The notes: generated from the letters alone by a model not told the origin. DNA of 64,000 bases from Vreelandella salicampi (GCF_013415105.1 NZ_JACCDF010000014.1:1-64000), one strand, 5' to 3'; positions 35,119-44,274 are shown, numbered from the stretch's first letter. Made by a program: numbers and translations.

Positions 35119-38100
35119 TGCTCGCCTCCCGCGCGCAGTAGAAAGGCCCGCTGGTCAATGAAGTCCTCGACTTCCCCGGCCCGTGGTGTATTTGGCGACA
35201 GTTCAGTGACCGCCTCACTTAGAGGGTTCAGATTGGCGATGGCCAGAATGGAGCGGGCGTCATCGGCTTTCGTTACTAGCAAAAAGGCCTGGCGGGAATC
35301 GGGATCCAGCACACGGGCAAGGCGATACCCACGGTGCTGGAGTATGCGCAGCGCCACGATATTGGCAGTCGCCACGTAATGCTCGAGAAGCGACGCCACG
35401 CTTTCTGGCAGCGGCGCTTTTGACAGGCCATACCGCTCGACCTGCTCAGTAAGAGGGGCATCGAGCGTGTCGATTTCCAGGGCCTGAAACTGCAGCTGCT
35501 GCTGACGATCATCAGCGGGCAACGCGAAGGCGCGCCGAACCGAAGGCGCAATCCAGACAGTGGCAAAATCCGTATTGCGGGCAGCGGCCAGATAGCGCGT
35601 CTGAGCACTGCTGCCCACTTCATAACCGGCGGTCGACTCGTCACCGAGCACTTCCTCGGGGGCAAGGCCCATGTTTTCCAGTGACCGGCGCAGCCGCTCG
35701 CGCAGCGGCAGTGGCGCGGCGTCCGGACGCAAGCCATCCGCGAACGCCAAAAGGCTCTGCGCTTGGATGTCCTCTCGCTCTCCCATGCCCCTCACTTGGG
35801 TGACGAGCAGCGGCGCGCCCTCCGCTTCACGCACGAAAACCTGATGCATCAGATTGAACACGCTGCGCTGATTGCGCGGGTTCAGCACGTCAGAATTCCC
35901 CGCCGGGTCGAGGAAGGGGTGGCTACCCGCGATCAGCAGCGCGCCCGCTTCGAGGGTTTGAAATAGCTGGGTGCCGGCCTCCAGTGTATTGCGTTCAAAG
36001 CGTGGGCGCGGCACCTGGACAAGCTGGGACGCCGCCCCGTTGGTGGCGATCACCACGGTGCCCCAGGGCTGAGTAGGCGTGGCGTCCCGGGTGTTTTCTA
36101 GGATCAGGTAGCGGTGGCCGCGGGAGCGATCATGAAAGCGGGTGATGCGATAGCCAAGCCCTCGGGCCAAGTCATTGAGGTAGCGAAGCTCACTCAACGC
36201 GTCTTCGGTCCATCCGCTCTGAGCGGCGCTGATGGCAAGCTCAAGAAGTGGGCTCAGCACTTCGAGATCGAGAAACAGCAGTTCATCGAGGCTGGGTGGC
36301 CGAAAAACACCGCCACCCGCCTCGCGGATCAGCGCGGTTCTTTCCAGCAGGTAATCGCTTAACGCCCCTTCATGGCTTGCTAGAGGGGGCGATGCCTCCT
36401 CTTGACGGTGGCTGCGGGCAAGGAGCGGTCGCAACGCATCGGGATTGAGGTAGAGCTCGGCAAAGCCCGAGCGTGTGCGCTCGCGCTGCACATTGGGAAT
36501 ATCGGGCGCCTCCCAGCGCAGGGTCAACCCACCCAGAAGCCGTTCAAGCGACTGCAGTTTTAGATCCTCGGGCAAGGCCTGTTTCACCCGCAGTTGGCTT
36601 GGCAAGGCAAGCAGACTCGATGTCTTGGGCGCACGCCCACCCAGCAGCTCACGGGCGGCGCTGCGGGTAATCAAGCGCACCTGCAGGGCATTGCGAGGGC
36701 CGAACGTCTGATGAAATTGATGAAAGAAGCTGCCGGGGTTGCGCGTCACGTCGATACTGCCGGCGGTGCTTTCGCGCAGGCGCACGCTGCTCACGGCAAG
36801 GGCCGCAGCCTGTTGATCACGAAAAAGCGAAAGTCCCGCTTCGGTGATGCCGCGCTCATCGATGGCCGCGGGTACCTCGACCACCAGCCGGCTTTCCGGG
36901 CGGGTATCGATAATAAAGGTGCCCCAGCCCCTCGGCGCGCCCACCTCGCTCAGAACCAGGTAGCGCTCCTCGACCCGGGAAATGGCGTAATCGAGTTCAC
37001 TTAGCCCCCGCTGGGCCTGCTCGAGCTGGTCGTTATCGCCTTCCGTCTGGTAGCGCTTGAGCGCTAACAGTGCCGCCTGAAAGCGGGCGAGCTCAACGCC
37101 GCTGGGTTGCGGCAGGTTTTCCCGCCCGACCACACCGTAGTCCACCACCCGCTGGCGCAACAGCACATCGTCGAGCGTTGCCTGGGTTTCCGGTGGCGCC
37201 ACCAGCGCCTGGGTATCGGCGCCCTCCTCGATCAACCGCGCGGGAATGAAGCTCAGGGCAAAGCCCACGAAACTTGCTACCACCACGGCCGTGAGCGACG
37301 TCTGCAGGGTGGCGCGGGTGACGCGAATGCCGATGTCCTTGTCGTGAATCTTGAGCGCGAGCAGCGTCGAGATGAGATAGCCAAAGGCGAAGAAGTCGGT
37401 GACCTTGACCCAGGGCGCGAAAAACTGAAAGCCGTAACCCAGCAGGAGCTTGTAGACAAAACCGACGCTGAAGAAAAAGAACAGCTTGCGCGCCCCGGAG
37501 AGGTTGATGTTGCCGAAAAAGGGCAGCTTGAGCAGCAGATGCACCGCGGTCAAGATCACCGCCACCTCGGCGAAGGTGAGCAAGAGTTTGGTCGGCTGGT
37601 ACCACTGCAGCGCCAGCAGCGAGGGGATCAGGATGCCGTTGAATTCCCAGGCATAGTGCAAATTCATGCGCGAGGCGATAAAGGCCGTGGTCAGCAGAAT
37701 GATATAGGCCTTGGGACTGGCCAGAATCGAGCTTGCCACGTCCTCGTAGAGGTAGTTCAGGTTGGAGACCGAGAAGTTGGTCAGCTCCATCAGGCCGAAA
37801 CGCACCAGCGCGAAAGTCGCGGCCAGGGTCACCAGCAGCCAGAAGGTGCCGCGCACAATGCCTGGCTTCCAGAAGTTGTTGGCGATCAGCGCGACGATAA
37901 TCAGGCCGAAGCTGTGCAGATTGTTGGCGTAGTCGAACTCCAGGCCGAAATTCGCATCAAGAAAGGCCCCGAGCCCCGGCAGCCAGTAGGCATCGAAAAC
38001 CACCCGAACGATGACGCTGGTGAGTACCAGAGCAAAAAAGCGGTCGCGGCCGAAGAAATCGGCCAGGCCCAGATAGCGTGCGCCAAGCAGCGAAAAAGCC

Positions 38101-38330
38101 TGAACGAGAAGATAAGTGACCATGCCCTCGCCGATGATCACGGCCACGCTCCAGGGCTTGATCAATAACAGCGGCACTAGATAGCCGGGCACCACCAGCC
38201 CGGCCAGGCTCCAACCAAAACGCAGGTTGAAGAAAGCCACCACTGCCACGCCCACCCAGACAGTGGTAATGACAGAGCTGGCAAGACTGCCCTCGGGAAA
38301 GATGTGGAAAGGCAGCAGATCCCAGTTCAT
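35115..38330 (-). CDS. Duplicated PgsC/CapC-like membrane domain fused to two degenerate PghP-like domains
   Basis: 1071 residues. The first ~370 are polytopic. Residues 43-51 (AGLVVPGYL) and later GRDRFFALVLTSVIVRVVFDA and GLIIVALIANNFWKPG closely match PgsC of Bacillus, as recalled. A second related unit begins near 228 (FNGILIPSLLALQWYQP), so the PgsC fold is doubled. Two periplasmic copies of a PghP-like domain follow, at about 450-640 and 725-930 (YLVLSEV..WGTFII and YLILENT..WGTVVI). In both the catalytic residues are changed: no Pro-His pair, Arg or Thr for the HGY His, Tyr or Trp for the Glu. They may bind polymer rather than cut it. PgsC normally has about 150 residues. Confidence 0.82.
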   Translation of the reverse strand: MNWDLLPFHIFPEGSLASSVITTVWVGVAVVAFFNLRFGWSLAGLVVPGYLVPLLLIKPWSVAVIIGEGMVTYLLVQAFSLLGARYLGLADFFGRDRFFALVLTSVIVRVVFDAYWLPGLGAFLDANFGLEFDYANNLHSFGLIIVALIANNFWKPGIVRGTFWLLVTLAATFALVRFGLMELTNFSVSNLNYLYEDVASSILASPKAYIILLTTAFIASRMNLHYAWEFNGILIPSLLALQWYQPTKLLLTFAEVAVILTAVHLLLKLPFFGNINLSGARKLFFFFSVGFVYKLLLGYGFQFFAPWVKVTDFFAFGYLISTLLALKIHDKDIGIRVTRATLQTSLTAVVVASFVGFALSFIPARLIEEGADTQALVAPPETQATLDDVLLRQRVVDYGVVGRENLPQPSGVELARFQAALLALKRYQTEGDNDQLEQAQRGLSELDYAISRVEERYLVLSEVGAPRGWGTFIIDTRPESRLVVEVPAAIDERGITEAGLSLFRDQQAAALAVSSVRLRESTAGSIDVTRNPGSFFHQFHQTFGPRNALQVRLITRSAARELLGGRAPKTSSLLALPSQLRVKQALPEDLKLQSLERLLGGLTLRWEAPDIPNVQRERTRSGFAELYLNPDALRPLLARSHRQEEASPPLASHEGALSDYLLERTALIREAGGGVFRPPSLDELLFLDLEVLSPLLELAISAAQSGWTEDALSELRYLNDLARGLGYRITRFHDRSRGHRYLILENTRDATPTQPWGTVVIATNGAASQLVQVPRPRFERNTLEAGTQLFQTLEAGALLIAGSHPFLDPAGNSDVLNPRNQRSVFNLMHQVFVREAEGAPLLVTQVRGMGEREDIQAQSLLAFADGLRPDAAPLPLRERLRRSLENMGLAPEEVLGDESTAGYEVGSSAQTRYLAAARNTDFATVWIAPSVRRAFALPADDRQQQLQFQALEIDTLDAPLTEQVERYGLSKAPLPESVASLLEHYVATANIVALRILQHRGYRLARVLDPDSRQAFLLVTKADDARSILAIANLNPLSEAVTELSPNTPRAGEVEDFIDQRAFLLRAGGEQ

Positions 38331-38713
38331 TCTCCCAGAAGCCCCCGCACCAGGGCATCGAGCGCCTGGATATCAAGGGGCTTGTGCGCCACGGCATCGG
38401 CGCCGGCGGCCTTGAGTTCCTCTTCAAGCCCCGGACGCACGGTGCCGGTGAGCATGAGAATGGGATTTTCGATCTTCTGCTCGTCTCTGAGCCAGCGCAG
38501 CAGGTATTCGCCGTCGAGTTCCGGCATCCACAGATCCAGAATAAAAAGGTCGGACGGTGGCGCATTGATCACCACTTCCATGGCTTTTTTGGCGCTTGGT
38601 GCATGTTTCACCTCGAAGCCCGCCCGGCGCAGCACGAAGCCGAGAAGCTGTGCCACGTCGGCATCATCGTCGACGAGTAAAATACGCTTAGTGGTCGTTT
38701 GCGTGTTAGTCAT
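38327..38713 (-). CDS. Stand-alone response regulator receiver
   Basis: 128 residues, a single REC domain: acidic pair in LLVDDDADV, phospho-acceptor Asp in LFILDLWMPELDG, Thr in MLTGTV and Lys in AHKPLD. No output domain, so it acts through protein contacts as CheY does. It overlaps the sensor gene by 8 bases and the PgsC-like gene by ATGA, which makes direct control of the polymer synthase a reasonable guess. Its phosphodonor is unclear because the upstream sensor lacks kinase residues. Confidence 0.93.
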   Translation of the reverse strand: MTNTQTTTKRILLVDDDADVAQLLGFVLRRAGFEVKHAPSAKKAMEVVINAPPSDLFILDLWMPELDGEYLLRWLRDEQKIENPILMLTGTVRPGLEEELKAAGADAVAHKPLDIQALDALVRGLLGE

Positions 38714-41426
38714 CTAATGAAAACCCTGGTAGTCGTATTTCAAAACGTATTCCTTCGCCGATGGCGGTGGTCGCCTTCAGCTCTCCGCCCCATAGAGTCA
38801 CCTGGTTTGCGGCCTGCTGCAGCCGGTGCATGGCAGGCGTGGTAGCGCGGGCCGAATCGGTCATGGCGGCCTGCAACCGTTCTTCCGGCATACCATAGCC
38901 GGTATTCTCAAAAATGAAGGTCGTCCAGAACGTATTGTCTTCGTGCTTTTCTTCGAGGTTCAGGCGTATCACGCCGCCAGGGCTTGCGTCATCGGCGAGC
39001 ACGGTGACAACGGCGTCCAGGGTGTTCTCGATTTGGGTCACATCCACCCGCACAAAGGCATTGAAGGGGGGCCTTTCGAGTTCGAAGGCGAGCTCACGAG
39101 TGGCAAGACGTGGCTCCCAACGCCGGGCCATATCTTCCGCCAGCGCGGTGACGTTGACCGGAAAGTCCGACAGCCGGCTGATGTCCTGGACGGCGTTGAG
39201 AATATTCTGGGAGAGGGTCAAGGTATGCGACATCTGCTGCAGCTTACGCTCGACAAGCTCACCGAATGCCACCTTGTCAGTTGTCGCCACATCATCCTGA
39301 CGCCCCAACTCGGCGGCTAAAAGTGCCGCCTCCAACTGGTTGCGCAACTCAGCGCTGATTTTGTTGCCGAGTTCGTCTTTCAAGCGCTCAAGGCGAACCA
39401 GATGGGTGACATCCACCAACTCAAGCAAAAAACCATGGATCCGGAAAGGCGTCACGGTTTGGCTCGACGTCTCCTCCTCGGCGCCCTTTAAAGGCCGTAC
39501 GTTGAGCGAGAAAGCGCCTTCCACGCCGGGCAAGTTGGCCGCGAACGTCAGGCTCTCGTCGGTCAACACCATGTGCTGGAGATGTTCCCGCGCGGTGGAA
39601 AGCGGCATACCGCCGAGGGTCGCGATGGCATCGGCGGCAGTCATGCTGAACACGGAAAGCCCCGAGCGCCGTACCAACGCCTCCATCTTGCGATTGACCT
39701 GCATCACCTGGCCAAAGAGGTCGTAGAGTATGGTACTGGTATGGAGCGAGTTGAAGACATTTTCCAAAAGCGCTAGGCGCCGTTCGAACAGCTGCGATAC
39801 CTCGCTCAGGGAGTCGTATTCGGACTCGACCGAATCGAGACGCATCAGCCGCTTCCACTGACTGGCCTCGCTGCGTTGGCGCGCCTGCCACAGCTGGCGC
39901 TGATAGAGAAGCTCGCCGATCTGGCTGCTGAAATCCCGCAGCAGCGTGAGAAAGAGAGGATTATTCTCAAGGGTTTCTTCAGCCATCTCACCGATTAAAA
40001 AGCCCAACAGCTGCCCGTTAAACTCAAGCGGCACGATAAATTGCCGGCTGCCTGGTTCAGGATTCCTCAAAAAGGTCTTGGACAGCACGATGGGGCCACC
40101 CTCTTCCAGCGCAGTGGAATAGGGAGTCCGCTCGAAGTCGCGTCGGCGCTCGTCGATGTCGTCGATGGAGCAGCGGTAAGCCTTTATCTCACGCAGATGC
40201 TTGGCGCTGCCCTGGCGCTCCAGAAGAATGGCCCGATCAAGATTCAAAATCTGCGTGGTAAGCAGGATGATCTGCCCCCAGGGGTCTTGGCTTGAGTTGA
40301 AGTCAGAGGGTAGTAAGCGATCATGCAGGCGGCGGCTGCTGGCACGTAAAAGCTTACGCACAGTCGCCGACTCAAGCCGCTGCTCGCGACGGGAGAGCAA
40401 ATACCAGAGCAGCAAATGAAAGGCGATCAGCTCCGCTACCGGCAAAACGATGCTTAGAAAGTGAAGGCTTAGCCAGCCCGAGATTAGCAAGAGCAGGCCG
40501 CCCCCCAACGAAACCCCGAGCGAGCGCTTTACGCCCAGACGAAAATAGAGCAGCACCGAGACACCCAACACGCCAAGGGAGAGCAGCAGGTTCTGCCACC
40601 AGGTCGTGCCGCTAAGCGGCTGGCCCCGCAATAGGGTATCCACCGCATAGCCGGCGTATACCAGTCGTGACACATTGGCTTCTTGCGGCAAAGGCGTGAG
40701 CAGCGGCGGATTGGTCGGGTCGATGCTGCGCCCCACCAGGACCACGCGACCGCCGACCAGATCCCGCGTGAGATCACCACGCAGCACCCGCTCGGCTTGT
40801 ATTACCGGCAGGTAATTCATCCCCGGGCGGAAATCGATCAGAAAAGGTTCCTCGGCAACTGCTGTACCCTCTGCCCGGCTCACCACCGCCGCCTCGGTGC
40901 TGAGGTAACGCTCGCCGTCGTCGACGAAGCTGGACCGATGCAAGCCCAAGCTATCCAAGGCTTGGGAAGGCGGAAGCGTCAGCACCCGGTTGTCGCCGGA
41001 TGCCTGAGCGGCCGTCTGGCCAATCACCACGCCTGCCTCACGCAGCCGTTCAAGGTGTGTTTGTGTTAGCTCAGCAGGCTCGTGTAGAAGGCCGATGTTT
41101 GCAGGCTCGAATTGCTCAAGTTGCTTAATAAGCTCAAGCCACTCTGTCTGTTGCCGCTGCTCGAAATCGGCCTCCACCAAAAGTACCTGAGGCGTGGGCC
41201 TATCCCCTAGGTTGAGGCGATGGAACTGCCAGTGCATCCAGGCATTAGGCAGCTGGAAAACACCCAGGGCACTTGCCAACCAGATGGCCACAAGAGTCAT
41301 TAGGGCAATCCAAGGGCCAGCAAAACGCCAGCGGTTCAATGGCACCAGAAGCATAGAAGTAACCGGGTTGAGAAGCTGATAGCGCTCACTTGCTATAAAC
41401 GAGGCTAATAAACTCAAAATATACAC
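38706..41426 (-). CDS. CHASE2 sensor protein, degenerate histidine kinase
   Basis: 906 residues: TM, CHASE2 extracytoplasmic domain (about 60-290, with GGRVVLVGRSIDPTNPPLLTP), three TM helices (VLGVSVLLYFRLG onward), a GAF-like region (about 370-520), a PAS-like region, and a kinase-like C-terminus. The H-box reads ISAELRNQL, where active kinases have SHELRNPL, so the phospho-His is Ala. Both N-box Asn residues are missing (DAVVTVLADDA), and the G1 Asp is Asn (ENTGYGMP). It is probably a pseudokinase. The start is uncertain: a GTG at 41426 or an ATG at 41354, neither with a clear ribosome site. First gene of the operon. Confidence 0.88.
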   Translation of the reverse strand: MYILSLLASFIASERYQLLNPVTSMLLVPLNRWRFAGPWIALMTLVAIWLASALGVFQLPNAWMHWQFHRLNLGDRPTPQVLLVEADFEQRQQTEWLELIKQLEQFEPANIGLLHEPAELTQTHLERLREAGVVIGQTAAQASGDNRVLTLPPSQALDSLGLHRSSFVDDGERYLSTEAAVVSRAEGTAVAEEPFLIDFRPGMNYLPVIQAERVLRGDLTRDLVGGRVVLVGRSIDPTNPPLLTPLPQEANVSRLVYAGYAVDTLLRGQPLSGTTWWQNLLLSLGVLGVSVLLYFRLGVKRSLGVSLGGGLLLLISGWLSLHFLSIVLPVAELIAFHLLLWYLLSRREQRLESATVRKLLRASSRRLHDRLLPSDFNSSQDPWGQIILLTTQILNLDRAILLERQGSAKHLREIKAYRCSIDDIDERRRDFERTPYSTALEEGGPIVLSKTFLRNPEPGSRQFIVPLEFNGQLLGFLIGEMAEETLENNPLFLTLLRDFSSQIGELLYQRQLWQARQRSEASQWKRLMRLDSVESEYDSLSEVSQLFERRLALLENVFNSLHTSTILYDLFGQVMQVNRKMEALVRRSGLSVFSMTAADAIATLGGMPLSTAREHLQHMVLTDESLTFAANLPGVEGAFSLNVRPLKGAEEETSSQTVTPFRIHGFLLELVDVTHLVRLERLKDELGNKISAELRNQLEAALLAAELGRQDDVATTDKVAFGELVERKLQQMSHTLTLSQNILNAVQDISRLSDFPVNVTALAEDMARRWEPRLATRELAFELERPPFNAFVRVDVTQIENTLDAVVTVLADDASPGGVIRLNLEEKHEDNTFWTTFIFENTGYGMPEERLQAAMTDSARATTPAMHRLQQAANQVTLWGGELKATTAIGEGIRFEIRLPGFSLDD

Positions 41427-41441
41427 TAGTATGAATTTGAG
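41413..41441. promoter_or_regulatory. Dyad at the head of the polymer operon
   Basis: CTCAAA...TTTGAG arms flank a central ACTAGT in the 170-base divergent control region. The dyad covers the GTG candidate start of the CHASE2 gene, which would favour the downstream ATG if it is an operator. No consensus stress palindrome is found here. Confidence 0.3.
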
Positions 41442-41596
41442 TTTAACTTCATGGTCAACGCTTGTTTACCTATCTCATCATCGCAAAGTCATTTGCATAT
41501 TGGGTAAACGACAACGCCTGCGTTAGAGTCACATCGATACCGACGCCCTTGAAGCGTGGTCATAACCGATGAGCTGCCAATAGAAAGGGACCTGTG

Positions 41597-43171
41597 ATGC
41601 AAACGCCTCGCCTGCCTGCCAATGAAGCTGCACGGCTTTCCAGCCTTGCCGATCATTACATTCTCGATACACCCAGCGAGCCGGTGTTCGATGCCATCAC
41701 GACCCTGGCGGCGAAGATCTGCGACACTCCTTATGCCTTCATCGCACTGCTCGATTCCCGCCGCCAGTGGTTCAAGTCCACCTACGGCATGGATCTCCAA
41801 GAATCCGCTCGCGAGGAGAGCTTTTGCGGCCATACCATCCTTAGCGAAGGCATCATGCAAGTGCCCGACGCCACCCAAGACCCCCGCTTTCACGACAACC
41901 CTTACGTTGAAAGCGATTTTCATGCCCGTTTTTATGCTGGCAAGCCCATCCACAGTGCCACCGGAGAGGCCCTAGGCACCCTCTGCGTGATGGACCGCAA
42001 ACCCCGTGAGCTGGAACCAGAGCAGAAAGAGTCCATCGAAGCCTTGGCCCAGCTAGTCGAAACGCTGCTCAAGACGCGTCGGCAAGAAGCCAAGTTCGCC
42101 TGGTTGGGCTCAGTGCTTGACGCTATGTCGGAAGAAGTAGCGCTATTCGACATGGAGAGCCTGCGTTATGTCTACGCCAACGCCAGCGCCTTGGAAGAAC
42201 TCGATACCGACATGGAAGCCCTCAAAGAAGCCACCCCACTGGACATGATGCCGGAGCTTAACCGGGAAAGCCTTGAGGCACTGCTAAAGCCACTGCGCCA
42301 AGGGGAAAAAGAGGTCGTGATCAGTGAGCAGATGCGCCGGCGCAAGGGAGGCATGTTGTATCCGGTGGAGATCCGCCTTCAAATTATCAAGACCGGCGTG
42401 CCGGTGTTCGCAAGCGTGGTCCGCGACATCAGCGAGCGCAAAGCAATCGAACGCGCCCAGCGGGAGCTTATCTCCACGGTGAGCCATGAGCTGCGCACGC
42501 CCCTGGGCTCTATCGACGGTGCCCTGTCGGTGATCACTTCGGGCATGGCGGGGCCTGTACCGGAGCCGGTGTCCGAGATGGCGACCCTTGCTCAGCGCAA
42601 TAGCCAGCGGCTGGTAAGACTGGTTACGGAGTTTCTCGACCTCGAAAAGGCGGAGCTAGGCAAAGTCGACTTCACACTAAAGCCGCTTAATCTCGCCGAG
42701 TTTCTCAACGAGTCCGTCTCCACTAACCAGGGCTTCGCCCACAAGCACGGTGTAGGCCTTAAGCTGGGTGAAGTACCCCCTGGGTCGGTCTTGGCAGACC
42801 CCGACCGCTTGCAGCAGGTGCTAACCAACCTTTTATCCAACGCGATAAAGTTCTCTCCCGCCGGTGAGCATGTCAGAGTCGAGGCCCATCGTCTTGAGGA
42901 AAGCGATGACGGTGAAAACCGGGTGCGAATCAGCGTTATTGATCGCGGCCCCGGTATTCCGGAGGCGTTCAGACCCTACCTCTTCGAGAAGTTCAGCCAA
43001 GCACAGAATAGCGACAAAAAAAGGCCCGGCACGGGGCTCGGGCTTGCTCTCGTGAAAGCCTATGTAGAAGGCATGCAGGGTCACGTGCATGTCGACTCAA
43101 AAATCCACATGGGTACTGCCTTCCACGTGGACTTACAGATGCAGGAAACTCTAGAAAAAGACCGTGCTTAG
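41597..43171 (+). CDS. GAF-PAS sensor histidine kinase
   Basis: 524 residues, cytoplasmic. GAF domain (about 15-155, FDAITTLAAKICDTPYAFIAL), PAS (about 165-290), then a complete kinase: H-box STVSHELRTPLGS, N-box QQVLTNLLSNAIKFSPAG, G1 VIDRGPGIP and G2 GTGLGLALVK. It is divergent from the polymer operon and all catalytic residues are present, so it is the best local donor for the lone receiver at 38327-38713. The GAF domain is a close relative of that in the GGDEF protein at 60549-61562. AAGGGA lies 6 bases before the ATG at 41597. Confidence 0.92.
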   Translation: MQTPRLPANEAARLSSLADHYILDTPSEPVFDAITTLAAKICDTPYAFIALLDSRRQWFKSTYGMDLQESAREESFCGHTILSEGIMQVPDATQDPRFHDNPYVESDFHARFYAGKPIHSATGEALGTLCVMDRKPRELEPEQKESIEALAQLVETLLKTRRQEAKFAWLGSVLDAMSEEVALFDMESLRYVYANASALEELDTDMEALKEATPLDMMPELNRESLEALLKPLRQGEKEVVISEQMRRRKGGMLYPVEIRLQIIKTGVPVFASVVRDISERKAIERAQRELISTVSHELRTPLGSIDGALSVITSGMAGPVPEPVSEMATLAQRNSQRLVRLVTEFLDLEKAELGKVDFTLKPLNLAEFLNESVSTNQGFAHKHGVGLKLGEVPPGSVLADPDRLQQVLTNLLSNAIKFSPAGEHVRVEAHRLEESDDGENRVRISVIDRGPGIPEAFRPYLFEKFSQAQNSDKKRPGTGLGLALVKAYVEGMQGHVHVDSKIHMGTAFHVDLQMQETLEKDRA

Positions 43172-43183
43172 CCTGGCTCTGTT

Positions 43184-43227
43184 AGCCGCCCCCTCGCACA
43201 ACAGTGAGTGTGGCGAGGTTAGCGGCT
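43184..43227 (+). terminator. Stem-loop after the histidine kinase gene
   Basis: AGCCGC...GCGGCT outer arms and CCTCGC...GCGAGG inner arms form an interrupted hairpin just after the kinase stop. The T run is poor, so it may be a weak or Rho-dependent end. Confidence 0.45.
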
Positions 43228-43273
43228 CGCGTTGCGTACGACTTTCCCCCTCAATTAAATGTAGAGTCCCGCG

Positions 43274-43599
43274 TCATGGAATTTTTTTGCGTATTGATTG
43301 GGTAAAAAAAGGCACCACGTAAAGCACTACCCAGGCGAGAACTGTACATAACAGCGCCGTCTGCTCGCGCCCCAAGCCAATGGCTATCCCGATGGCGGCA
43401 GTAAACCAAATACCCGCCGCTGTGGTAAGCCCTGTGGCACCTTGTTCATCTTTGCCGGTGATAATGGTGCCCGCACAAAAAAGCCAATACCGGCAATCAC
43501 TCCTTGAATAACGCGACTCATTTTTGAATCCGGGATTCCCGTTTACTGTGGGTTAAAATCCGAAAACTCAGACATGATGGTATTAGCAATCAACTCCAT
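43274..43599 (-). pseudogene. MgtC/SapB-family protein, degraded
   Basis: The start is intact, with AGGA before ATG 43599 and the MgtC-like MELIANTIMSEFSDFN, but a stop follows after 18 residues. The central ~50 residues typical of the family are missing. The frame resumes with SRVIQGVIAGIGF, where one base is lost in the GFLGAGT motif, then continues in another frame with TIITGKDEQGATGLTTAAG and WFTAAIGIAIGLG to a TGA at 43274. An internal deletion and a frameshift therefore both inactivate it. MgtC proteins are inner-membrane proteins linked to Mg2+ limitation and ATP synthase control. Confidence 0.75.
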
Positions 43600-43696
43600 C
43601 GCTTTTTCCTGTTGTGTTTGTCATGCGGCATTCGGCGCTAAAAATGAGAGTCTGAATAAGGCCTAGGTGCATACCCCGGGGGATGGGCTAAAAGAA

Positions 43697-43721
43697 AACG
43701 GGGGCACAATGTGCCCCCGTT
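43697..43721 (-). terminator. Terminator of the PRC-barrel gene
   Basis: Perfect 11-base stem AACGGGGGCAC / GTGCCCCCGTT with a 3-base loop and, on the minus strand, a following TTTTCTTTT run. It is 17 bases after the PRC-barrel stop codon. Confidence 0.9.
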
Positions 43722-43738
43722 GATGATGGGGTTAGGCT

Positions 43739-44161
43739 TTACGAATCAGATTCGTCTTCGTCGCGCTCGAACTCGGGTGCTTCACGCAGCGCTTCCTCCT
43801 CAATCTCCGTGTAGAGCACGGCTTCGTCATCTTCCATGGTCCGCTCAATGTGTTCCCAGTTTATCCCGGCTTCTTGTCCGCCGAGCCCAAGAAAGCCACT
43901 GGTCTTTACCACGACACCGATGATACGGCCATCTTCGCCGATGATCAGGTCTTGTACCTCGCCAATCATCTCTTCTGAGCTACGATGCTTGATAGCCTCG
44001 CCAATAACATCGTCGGCGTAGAACGCACCGGTGGGCTTACTGCTCATCAGCTGTTCGCCGTTTTCCTTCATGGCGTCATCGTTCTCCGCCATTGCCGTTG
44101 TGCTGAGTGCAAATGCTGGCGCAATAGCGGCGGAAAGGATAAATGTCTTGAGCTTCTTCAT
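43739..44161 (-). CDS. Periplasmic PRC-barrel protein
   Basis: 140 residues. Signal peptide ILSAAIAPAFALSTTAMA, then one PRC-barrel domain (about 45-120: DDVIGEAIKHRSSEEMIGEV, IGVVVKTSGFLGLGG), ending in an acidic tail (EFERDEDESDS). PRC-barrel modules bind proteins, RNA or lipid surfaces; this one is secreted and its partner is unknown. The acidic composition suits a high-salt periplasm. A variant of the window's 14-bp palindrome lies 114 bases upstream, and a strong terminator follows. Two larger homologues occur at 56430 and 57333, and a fossil at 45500. Confidence 0.88.
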   Translation of the reverse strand: MKKLKTFILSAAIAPAFALSTTAMAENDDAMKENGEQLMSSKPTGAFYADDVIGEAIKHRSSEEMIGEVQDLIIGEDGRIIGVVVKTSGFLGLGGQEAGINWEHIERTMEDDEAVLYTEIEEEALREAPEFERDEDESDS

Positions 44162-44274
44162 CGTTATATCTCCTCTGCTTTACGCAGTTTGCCAAACCCT
44201 TGTGTGGGCCTAGAGTGCCATTCCCGAATCGCGGAAATGCCATATCATCTTGGGTATAAACGAACTATTTGTCC

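Noticed and set aside
37107..38168. A 353-codon open frame on the plus strand
   Set aside because: Exactly antisense to the PgsC-like membrane domain; its polar Gln/Gly/Asp-rich composition is the complement of hydrophobic codons.
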